From positions 1 to 8,873 of the forward strand of contig JAJZIF010000124.1 of the NCBI GenBank assembly GCA_021810735.1: DNA of 8,873 bases, in the 5' to 3' direction. Every line of letters begins with the position of its first letter. Position 1 is the first letter of the stretch. The notes under the pieces were generated by a model. It was not told the DNA's origin. It was given only the letters and a program-made list of their open reading frames with translations, and did not search any database. Positions 1 to 5,755 of the stretch are shown one piece after another. A program made the translations under genes and the position numbers. This DNA is from Acidobacteriota bacterium. Lineage in GTDB: Bacteria > Acidobacteriota > Terriglobia > Terriglobales > Acidobacteriaceae.

Positions 1-2
1 GC

Positions 3-79
3 TTGAATTCGTACGTGTATACCTTCCTCGGTAAACGCTCCATCTGCGCTGCTCCTTCCATATCTTCTCAGAGCGCCAT
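3..79 (+). other. Probable displaced 5' end of A1 (TTGA stop/start overlap, then frame loss)
   Basis: The window opens with cTTGA: a TTG at 3-5 overlapping a TGA at 4-6. This repeats the ATGA and GTGA junctions at which B genes meet A genes further on, and A4 also begins with TTGAA. The frame from TTG 3 runs to 218 but does not carry the A-family sequence, which is in the frame of ATG 80. A hydrophobic run suitable for a signal peptide (SALLLPYLL) occurs in the third frame at 43-69. The pieces of an A-type start may therefore be present but in three frames. This is an inference from layout; sequencing error cannot be excluded. Confidence 0.35.
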
Positions 80-1597
80 ATGGAGTACGTTTTCCGCGGG
101 CAAGGTCAGTTCGATGTGGGCGCCGTTCATATTGCGATCAATAGCCAGACTCGTTGTTGGACACAAAAGTCATCCCCTTTCAGAATCATCTGGGGGCGAT
201 GGGGTCAACCGCGAGTAAGATTCAGCGTCCGGAACGAAGGAAAGAAGCTGGCCGTTCCGTGCACCGGGCTCGCCTATGGATTTGGTTCCCGCGTACACCT
301 GCGCGGAGAGGTCGAGCCTCATGGCCGGTTCGCAGCCACAAGCATGACTGTGTACGCCATACGACCTCGGCGCACGATAGATGGAGGCGCTTTGATTGAA
401 GAGCCGCCACATTTGCAAACAGTGGATCGCCGCTTGATAGGCGTAGCGTGGATTGACGGATATCCATTGAGAATTATCCCTGCCACTAAGCTGTCCAGTG
501 CTCCATCTGACACTGTATTTCTATCCAACTTAAATACGCCAAGCTTCGGTTTTCCCCTGGCAATCCGGCCAAAGATTAAATCTCACCGCGCGCAGGCACT
601 TGTACCTGTAGTTTTGGTCCGCCCGAATTCATGGGCAGCCTACCACGCAACCCACGCAAGGGAAGCGCATATCACTGCTAACAGCATTCTGGTCTGGCCA
701 AATGACATGGTTTCTAAAGAGGAACGCTATATCCAGCAATTTATCCCCGTCATTGTTCCGCCGGACTACAGTCGCAATCTACCTGGAACCATCACATACG
801 GAAAAGCGAAGCCCATCACGATCATTCCGAACCATAAGGTTCAGGAGTGGGTCTCGGGACTTGGTACGGAATTGGTTCCTCGCTTTTGGAAGACACCACA
901 GCGGGGCGGTAACGATAAGATTAACTTTCGCTTCTATGTCGTTCAGTCCTTCCCTGCGCGACTAGGCAGCTATTTTGTCGAGACGACGGGTTTCATGCCG
1001 CGATACGAGGTGTTGTTATGGAATCGTCAAAGCGCATTTTATTACTTTAAGCCGCCAATGGGCGTAACAGCCTGCGAAGTTGTCGCCTCTCCCGATGGGA
1101 CCGTCCTAGTACCCGATGGAGTGCTACAAGGACTACAGAATCAGGCACAGTTGTCTGCCTTGCTCTCCTATGCCATTACGTCCGTCATTCAAGCACAAGG
1201 ATTCCATGGCTTACCCACATATTTCGTTCCTAATCCTATGGAGCGGGCATCCGCAATCGGCGATATCCGGAATTCAGCATTGGTTGGTGTGTGGCAGAAC
1301 GAACAAGCCTTGCGCATCGGCATACGGCAAATGTATCTAGCTGGATACGACATCCGCGAAGCCCCATTTGCGGGGGTACTGGCACAAGGCAAGAAGATGA
1401 ACAATCCGGTTATCGATTCGAAGCATCCAGACCAAGAGTTTCCTGGGTATGCTGCGTATGCCTTTAACTACATCAGCCAGTATTACAAGGACGTGGATTC
1501 CAGCAAGCTGAAGCGCGGCAGGCGTGAGTATCAGCAATTCCTCCAGGAACTCTACAAGGCCGATCCCAGCCTGTCGCGACCGGAAGCGAAGGATTAG
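80..1597 (+). CDS. A1: M48-like pseudo-peptidase with DUF5666-like N-terminal domains, 5' end uncertain
   Basis: First of four paralogues. Residues ~1-95 resemble a DUF5666-like segment (QFDVGAVHI, then RVHLRGEVEPHGRFAA), ~96-220 a second one (EEPP, WIDGYPL, ITANSILVWPN), and ~250-505 an M48-like domain (VQEWVSGLG, FRFYVVQ, SPDGTVLVPDGVL, LLSYAITSV). The HExxH site is YAITS (364-368), so no metalloprotease activity is expected; the position of the third zinc ligand is Glu408. Cys26 and Cys61 match the cysteine pair of the paralogues, implying an exported ancestor, yet this reading has no signal peptide and no good ribosome site before ATG 80. In-frame stop TAA at 32-34 blocks extension. A TTG at 3 in another frame overlaps a TGA like the downstream junctions, so the true start may be there, with a frameshift (or sequencing error) before about 100. 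Two tryptophans conserved in A2-A4 are Gly here (FAG, FPG). It may be a decaying copy. B1 follows after 2 nt. Confidence 0.75.
   Translation: MEYVFRGQGQFDVGAVHIAINSQTRCWTQKSSPFRIIWGRWGQPRVRFSVRNEGKKLAVPCTGLAYGFGSRVHLRGEVEPHGRFAATSMTVYAIRPRRTIDGGALIEEPPHLQTVDRRLIGVAWIDGYPLRIIPATKLSSAPSDTVFLSNLNTPSFGFPLAIRPKIKSHRAQALVPVVLVRPNSWAAYHATHAREAHITANSILVWPNDMVSKEERYIQQFIPVIVPPDYSRNLPGTITYGKAKPITIIPNHKVQEWVSGLGTELVPRFWKTPQRGGNDKINFRFYVVQSFPARLGSYFVETTGFMPRYEVLLWNRQSAFYYFKPPMGVTACEVVASPDGTVLVPDGVLQGLQNQAQLSALLSYAITSVIQAQGFHGLPTYFVPNPMERASAIGDIRNSALVGVWQNEQALRIGIRQMYLAGYDIREAPFAGVLAQGKKMNNPVIDSKHPDQEFPGYAAYAFNYISQYYKDVDSSKLKRGRREYQQFLQELYKADPSLSRPEAKD
1313..1597 (+). repeat. Homogenised 3' block of A1
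   Basis: 285 nt (94 codons plus stop) beginning at the CGC of RIGIRQMYLAGYD. Same length without gaps in all four A genes. The A1 copy is the most diverged and carries the two TGG to GGG changes. Bases 1466-1497 are identical in all four. Confidence 0.8.
1589..1593 (+). promoter_or_regulatory. Ribosome binding site of B1 inside the A1 end
   Basis: AAGGA, 6 nt before ATG 1600, encoded in the Lys-Asp end of A1. The same arrangement is repeated at 3495-3499 and 5374-5378, within the Lys-Glu ends of A2 and A3. Confidence 0.65.
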
Positions 1598-1599
1598 AG

Positions 1600-1890
1600 A
1601 TGTTTCCAAGGCCACGCAAAGGCTCGTGCGTTCAATTTATGGGAAGGATGAGGGGAACTGCCGGTTACGGAGTCGGTGATATCTTTGCTGCAATGTATTC
1701 GCAGCTATGCGGGAGGTTTGTTTCCCTCGGCCCGGCCCAATTCAAAGGAAGTTTTCTGCCACGTCCAACAGACCTGGGCGGCGTGCGAACATCTCCCATC
1801 GGAATTCCCAACCAGAGTCTGAGCATCAAGGGTAGATTGAGACAGCCAGCGCGCAGCGCTATCTCGTCTCCAGGGCTAACGATTGAATGA
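1600..1890 (+). CDS. B1: small conserved protein of unknown function
   Basis: 96-aa protein; I do not recognise the family. It starts 2 nt after the A1 stop, with an AAGGA ribosome site inside the last codons of A1, and its TGA overlaps the A2 start as ATGA, so translation is probably coupled on both sides. It shares with B2 and B3 the pattern MFPR..KGSCV, MGRM.GTA, GVGDIFA, SQLCGRFV, LPRP.DLGG and PIGIPNQ.LS, including Cys10 and Cys37. Many differences between the three copies are synonymous (for example Arg16 as agg/aga/cgg and the Arg of LPRP as cgt/cgc/aga), which argues that it is translated. It is rich in Gly, Pro and basic residues, with no signal peptide or membrane helix. It may be a cytoplasmic partner or regulator of the adjacent exported protein, but nothing proves a role. 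Confidence 0.75.
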   Translation: MFPRPRKGSCVQFMGRMRGTAGYGVGDIFAAMYSQLCGRFVSLGPAQFKGSFLPRPTDLGGVRTSPIGIPNQSLSIKGRLRQPARSAISSPGLTIE

Positions 1891-3503
1891 AAGTTCTTAG
1901 GATTCCAGACACTCGATACGTGTGGTTGATGATCGCCGTATCATCTGCCCTGGCGTTAGGCGTTCCATGTAGCGCGGCAGTCACCATGGATGGCTTCATA
2001 ACGAATATCGACTCAGCGACATCGTTCGATGTCAGAGGGACCCACGTACTCCTGAACGACGATGCAAAATGCGAGACGGAAACTCTTGACGAAGCAATTG
2101 TGCTCAAACGCAAGATATACGATGGCGTTCGAGCACACATGTATTTCATTCTTCGGGATGATCTTGTTCCAGCGAGTGTGACAGAAACTCCGTGCAAAGC
2201 ATTGGAGGTGCATGTTGGTACCCGGATGGCTCTTACAGGCGAACAAAGACCTACGGGTGTTTTTGCAGCCACACATGCAGTTGCATATGTCGTGCGGAAT
2301 AGCAAGATACTATCCACGCAACAAAACCCTGGAACACTTAGAGGCGGAGCGATTTTCGAGGAGCCACCAGAGGTGCACCACACTGCGCAGGGCTGGATGG
2401 GAAGCATGTGGTTAGACGGCTACCCAATGGGCATCGTGCCCCAAACTGCCTTGTCGGCCGCCCCTGCCGGTAGCAAGCTTATTTACGGATTTGTTGGATT
2501 TGCGCGCCAACCGCGATTTCAGGTTAAGCCAAGCTCCGCCTGCGAGAGCCATTCGGTCCCTGCTGGTTTATTCAATCCGGACATGTGGGGCATGTATGAG
2601 GGTGCTCGCGCTGCGAATGGAAATATCTCCGCCGCTCGGCTTTGTCTGTGGCCTAACGAAGCAAATGACGATGGAACGGATAAAGGGAATAAAAGAAAAC
2701 ACAGGAATTTATGGAGAGTCCACCTTGCTAACTATCAGTTGAAAAGACGTGGAAGCATAGAGATGCCACATGGGAGACGCCTTTACATCCTCCCAGATCA
2801 GCAATTGCAGGACTGGCTGTCGAGGCTGGGTGGAGAAATCGTTCCACAATCTAAAAAGACGCTTCCAGACTCGGATCCGGCAAAGATTCGCTTTCGCTTC
2901 TATGTCGTTCACGCCACCGACCCGACGCTTCAATACGCAATCAATATAGCCAAGGGATGGACGTATGGGATGAAGCGTCCAGGCTTTGATGACGCAGCCA
3001 TTGCTATGCCCGGCGGACTCGTTGCCGTAAGTGATTCCACTCTCGCAAGAATCGACAACAGCGCGCAATTGGCAGCTATTCTCTCCTATGCCGCCACATC
3101 CGTGTTACAGAAGCAAGCTTCCGTCAGGCATGACTCGCTAAAGTATCTCGGAGGCGGAGAGTCCGGCCCTTCCTTTACCCCATATGCTTTGGCTGTCTTG
3201 CAAGATGAGCAGCAGATGCGCATCGGTATCCGGCAGATGTATCTGGCTGGCTACGATATTCGTGAGGCGCCGTTCGCGTGGGCGGTGGCGCAGGGCAAGC
3301 CTGTAGCTAACCCCATGATCAATTCGAACCACCCGGACAACGAAATCCCCTGGTATGCGGCGTATGCGTTCAACTACATCAGCCAGTATTACAAGGACGT
3401 GGATTACAGCAAGCTGAAGCGCGGCAGGGCGGAGTACCAGCAATTCCTCCAGGAACTCTACAAGGCCGATCCTAGCTTGCCGAGACCGAAAGCAAAGGAA
3501 TAG
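1887..3503 (+). CDS. A2: exported M48-like pseudo-peptidase with DUF5666-like domains
   Basis: 538-aa paralogue of A1. Start ATG 1887 overlaps the B1 stop and is preceded by AGGG at 1872-1875. A signal peptide is visible (hydrophobic core ~12-26, likely cleavage after CSA at residue 30). First DUF5666-like segment ~33-145 (MDGFITNID, TSFDVRGTHVLL, VGTRMALTGEQ) with the Cys62/Cys103 pair; second ~150-265 (GGAIFEEPPEV, WLDGYPMGIVP, NGNISAARLCLWPN). M48-like domain ~305-538 (LQDWLSRLG, FRFYVVH, AMPGGLVAVSDSTL, ILSYAATSVLQKQ). HExxH is replaced by YAATS at 401-405; Glu441 remains at the third-ligand position; the AGYD and HPD motifs typical of M48 C-termini persist. Predicted catalytically dead and extracytoplasmic. 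A lysine/arginine-rich insert near 258-285 replaces the PP.Y..PG.I segment of the other copies. B2 follows after 2 nt. Confidence 0.85.
   Translation: MKVLRIPDTRYVWLMIAVSSALALGVPCSAAVTMDGFITNIDSATSFDVRGTHVLLNDDAKCETETLDEAIVLKRKIYDGVRAHMYFILRDDLVPASVTETPCKALEVHVGTRMALTGEQRPTGVFAATHAVAYVVRNSKILSTQQNPGTLRGGAIFEEPPEVHHTAQGWMGSMWLDGYPMGIVPQTALSAAPAGSKLIYGFVGFARQPRFQVKPSSACESHSVPAGLFNPDMWGMYEGARAANGNISAARLCLWPNEANDDGTDKGNKRKHRNLWRVHLANYQLKRRGSIEMPHGRRLYILPDQQLQDWLSRLGGEIVPQSKKTLPDSDPAKIRFRFYVVHATDPTLQYAINIAKGWTYGMKRPGFDDAAIAMPGGLVAVSDSTLARIDNSAQLAAILSYAATSVLQKQASVRHDSLKYLGGGESGPSFTPYALAVLQDEQQMRIGIRQMYLAGYDIREAPFAWAVAQGKPVANPMINSNHPDNEIPWYAAYAFNYISQYYKDVDYSKLKRGRAEYQQFLQELYKADPSLPRPKAKE
3219..3503 (+). 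repeat. Homogenised 3' block of A2
   Basis: 285-nt copy of the shared A-gene 3' block. Similarity begins abruptly at the CGC codon of RIGIRQM and continues past the stop into B2. Confidence 0.8.
3495..3499 (+). promoter_or_regulatory. Ribosome binding site of B2 inside the A2 end
   Basis: AAGGA, 6 nt before ATG 3506, conserved with the B1 and B3 sites. Confidence 0.65.
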
Positions 3504-3505
3504 AG

Positions 3506-3796
3506 ATGTTTCCAAGACCAAACAAAGGCTCGTGCGTTCAATCTATGGGAAGAATGAGTGGGACTGCCGGTCAAGGAGTTGGTGATATCTTTGCTGGAAA
3601 GTCTTCGCAGCTATGCGGGAGGTTTGTGGGCCTCGGCCCGGGACAGTTCGCTGGAAGTCTTCTGCCACGCCCAACCGATCTCGGCGGCTTGGGTACTGCG
3701 CCAATCGGAATACCCAATCAGAATCTGAGCATCAAGGGAATCTTGGGACAGCAATCGCGTGGAGCAGTACAGTCTCCTGAAGTAGGGCGTCCGTGA
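3506..3796 (+). CDS. B2: small conserved protein of unknown function
   Basis: 96-aa homologue of B1 and B3. ATG lies 2 nt after the A2 stop, with AAGGA (3495-3499) as ribosome site; its TGA overlaps the A3 start as GTGA. Cys10, Cys37 and the GVGDIFA, LPRPTDLGG and PIGIPNQ blocks are kept. It differs from B1 and B3 at residues 31-33 (GKS instead of AMY), where B1 and B3 are identical to each other at the DNA level, a mosaic pattern suggesting recombination between copies. Its C-terminal ~18 residues differ from those of B1, although the length is the same. No catalytic motif, signal peptide or membrane segment is seen. Confidence 0.75.
   Translation: MFPRPNKGSCVQSMGRMSGTAGQGVGDIFAGKSSQLCGRFVGLGPGQFAGSLLPRPTDLGGLGTAPIGIPNQNLSIKGILGQQSRGAVQSPEVGRP
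3784..3787 (+). promoter_or_regulatory. Ribosome binding site deciding the GTG start of A3
   Basis: AGGG, 5 nt before GTG 3793, inside the end of B2. No in-frame ATG, GTG or TTG occurs between this GTG and the hydrophobic core, so the GTG is the only start that gives a complete signal peptide. Confidence 0.55.
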
Positions 3797-5382
3797 AGCA
3801 TCCTATCCAATGCAGCGCGGTACTGGCTAGCGTAGGTCGATTAAAACCAGTTTGCCGCAAGTCGTTCTTGTTGCTAGCGATTTTCCTTGCGACAGTACCA
3901 TCGCTTGCGGCGACCGCGGACGGTTTTGTTACTAAAATCGACTCGGCTACAGCATTTGAAATGGGCGTTTGGCATGTCGTGCTCAGCCCCACAACCCGTT
4001 GCGAGGCTGTCACCTTGCCCGCATTTAAGAGGGCAGCTGGTTCTTGGACAGGAAAGCTGTACTACCCTTCCTCAGCCTACTCTGAATCGATGCGTCACTC
4101 ATCCCTGCCATGCAGAAGCTTGCGTCTGGGGGGCGGCTCTCATGTTCATCTTGTTGGGAATGTGCAGGCTGACAGACAGTTTGTGACAGCGAGAATTGTG
4201 TTGGTTTTGCAGGACTCAAGGCAAGTACTCACCAGCGGAGCAGTACTTGAGGAAGCGCCGAAGGTGTGGCCCAGTACTCAGGGTTGGAATGGTATTCTCT
4301 GGCTGGATGGGTATCCGTTGAGTGTGACTCCGCAGACAGACTTTCTCGCTGCCCCGGCCACTACGGTCCTTCGTTATTGGATTCCCCTCAGAACTTTAAT
4401 TCTGTATATTACCCATTCTCACTTGCATCACACATCTACAGTTCCGCATTTTTCTGCCGATCTGCTGAGGGAAAATACCTGCTCTACCTATCATGCGATG
4501 CGTTTGGCGGATGGATCCCTCAACGCTAGCCAACTCCGGCTCGGGCCTAATCAGGTCGAGTCCAAAGAGGAGAAGTATCTTAATAAGTACGCGGCAGTGA
4601 TCAGACCCCCTAATTATGCGCGGGGAATCCCTGGCGGTATCACCTTTAAGCCGATGTACTTAAGTAGAACGAAAACCGTCGAGATTATTCCCGCTATTCA
4701 ATTGCAAGAGTGGGTATCCAAGCTTGGAACGAATATGGTTCCTCAGTATCAGAGGAATTTGCCGGATGCAAATCTGACGAAAGTCGACTTCCATTTCTAC
4801 GTTGTCCATAACTTTGGATCTACGTTAAATGCTTACCTCGGTCTAATAAATGTTGGTGGACCGGATTATATGAATGTTGTCGTTGCGATGCCGAACGGAA
4901 TTATTCTTGTGCCAGATACGACACTGGCTAGCCTAGATAATAAGGCGCAAGTAGCCACTCTACTATCGTATGCCATCACGTCGGTGTTGCAAAAGCAATC
5001 TTACATAGCATGGCCATACGTTATGGCCGCTAGGGCGGGTGAAGGACAGCGGGTATATACTCATTCCTTCTTGTTATGGCAAACTGAGCAAAAACTACGC
5101 ATCGGTATACGTCAGATGTACCTGGCTGGCTATGACATCCGCGAAGCGCCGTTTGCGTGGGCGGTGGCGCAGGGAGAGCCGGTGAGCAATCCTGTGATTA
5201 ACTCGAAGCACCCGGACAAGGAAATTCCTTGGTACGCGGCGTATGCGTTCAACTACATCAGCCAGTATTACAAGGACGTGGACTACAGCAAGCTGAAGCG
5301 CGGCAGGCGTGAATATCAGCAATTCCTCCAGGAACTCTACAAGGCCGACCCCAGCTTGCCGCAGCCGAAAGCGAAGGAATAG
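3793..5382 (+). CDS. A3: exported M48-like pseudo-peptidase with DUF5666-like domains
   Basis: 529-aa paralogue. Start GTG 3793 is supported by AGGG at 3784-3787, by overlap with the B2 stop, and by the signal peptide it supplies: a long basic n-region (to Lys23), core ~24-34, likely cleavage after SLA/SLAA (39-40). First DUF5666-like segment ~41-140 (ADGFVTKID, TAFEMGVWHVVLS, HVHLVGNVQADRQFVTA) with the Cys70/Cys107 pair; second ~145-255 (EEAPKV, WLDGYPLSVTP, GSLNASQLRLGPN). M48-like domain ~300-529 (LQEWVSKLG, FHFYVVH, AMPNGIILVPDTTL, LLSYAITSVLQKQ). HExxH is YAITS (393-397); Glu432 is retained. Predicted non-catalytic and extracytoplasmic. The stretch near 4381-4440 is markedly AT-rich (about 37% GC by count) compared with its own 3' end. 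B3 follows after 2 nt. Confidence 0.85.
   Translation: MKHPIQCSAVLASVGRLKPVCRKSFLLLAIFLATVPSLAATADGFVTKIDSATAFEMGVWHVVLSPTTRCEAVTLPAFKRAAGSWTGKLYYPSSAYSESMRHSSLPCRSLRLGGGSHVHLVGNVQADRQFVTARIVLVLQDSRQVLTSGAVLEEAPKVWPSTQGWNGILWLDGYPLSVTPQTDFLAAPATTVLRYWIPLRTLILYITHSHLHHTSTVPHFSADLLRENTCSTYHAMRLADGSLNASQLRLGPNQVESKEEKYLNKYAAVIRPPNYARGIPGGITFKPMYLSRTKTVEIIPAIQLQEWVSKLGTNMVPQYQRNLPDANLTKVDFHFYVVHNFGSTLNAYLGLINVGGPDYMNVVVAMPNGIILVPDTTLASLDNKAQVATLLSYAITSVLQKQSYIAWPYVMAARAGEGQRVYTHSFLLWQTEQKLRIGIRQMYLAGYDIREAPFAWAVAQGEPVSNPVINSKHPDKEIPWYAAYAFNYISQYYKDVDYSKLKRGRREYQQFLQELYKADPSLPQPKAKE
5098..5382 (+). repeat. Homogenised 3' block of A3
   Basis: 285-nt copy. Bases 5188-5282 match A4 bases 7220-7314 over 95 nt with a single mismatch by eye, although the upstream two thirds of the genes are poorly alignable. 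Similarity to A1 and A2 continues into B3. Confidence 0.85.
5374..5378 (+). promoter_or_regulatory. Ribosome binding site of B3 inside the A3 end
   Basis: AAGGA, 6 nt before ATG 5385, conserved with the B1 and B2 sites. Confidence 0.65.
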
Positions 5383-5384
5383 AG

Positions 5385-5633
5385 ATGTTTCCAAGGACAA
5401 ACAAAGGCTCGTGCGTTGAATCTATGGGACGGATGAGTGGGACTGCCAATCAAGGAGTTGGTGATATCTTTGCTGCAATGTATTCGCAGCTATGTGGGAG
5501 GTTTGTTGCCCTCGGTTTGGGACAGTTCTCTGGAAGTCTTCTGCCAAGACCAATCGATCTCGGTGGCTTGGAGGCGGCACCAATCGGAATACCCAATCAA
5601 AACCTCTCGCTACGCGAGCTAAAGAACCAGTAA
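5385..5633 (+). CDS. B3: small conserved protein of unknown function, shorter C-terminus
   Basis: 82-aa homologue of B1 and B2, starting 2 nt after A3 with AAGGA (5374-5378). It aligns along the shared core up to PIGIPNQNLS, then ends with a different short tail (LRELKNQ) and a TAA, about 14 residues earlier than B1 and B2. Unlike them it does not overlap a following gene: 122 nt separate it from A4. The variable tail of the family is therefore the part that forms the stop/start overlap with the next A gene, so the tail may matter for gene coupling rather than protein function. Cys10 and Cys37 are conserved. Confidence 0.7.
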   Translation: MFPRTNKGSCVESMGRMSGTANQGVGDIFAAMYSQLCGRFVALGLGQFSGSLLPRPIDLGGLEAAPIGIPNQNLSLRELKNQ

Positions 5634-5755
5634 CGACCAGATCAAGATTGAAAGCCTCACTGTGAGGAAGTTAAGCGAGCACGCATGCTTTGTAGCCGAG
5701 GCCTGGCAAAAGAGCGCTGCTAACCGGATCATCTAGGCTCCAATTAGAGGTTCTC
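5634..5755 (+). promoter_or_regulatory. Leader of A4, possible separate control region
   Basis: This 122-nt gap is the only one inside the array, so A4 may have its own transcription start. It contains a perfect 13-base palindrome at 5655-5667 (CCTCAC-T-GTGAGG), operator-like rather than terminator-like since no T-tract follows. TTGAAA at 5648-5653 could be a -35 box, but the -10 at the right distance (TTAAGC) is poor. I see no clear terminator. Low confidence for any exact promoter. Confidence 0.25.
5746..5750 (+). promoter_or_regulatory. Ribosome binding site deciding the TTG start of A4
   Basis: AGAGG lies 5 nt before TTG 5756. The start is also the one that yields a signal peptide in the same place as in A2 and A3. 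The next in-frame ATG (Met14) would fall inside the hydrophobic core. Confidence 0.6.

Noticed and set aside
1887..1980. A2 as a lipoprotein (VPC near residue 28)
   Set aside because: The residues before Cys28 (LGVPC) do not fit a lipobox, Pro is at -1, and the other paralogues have no Cys there. A signal peptidase I site (CSA) explains it better.
1859..2407. 182-codon minus-strand frame
   Set aside because: Opposite the well-supported A2 start with its signal peptide; no recognisable motif.
5437..5622. 61-codon frame overlapping B3
   Set aside because: Different frame inside B3; the B3 frame is the one conserved across all three copies.
1600..5633. Polymorphic toxin and immunity pairs (A as toxin, B as immunity)
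   Set aside because: Polymorphic toxins vary at the C-terminus with a constant N-terminus; here it is the reverse. B is also well conserved between copies, unlike immunity proteins, and no toxin motif is seen.
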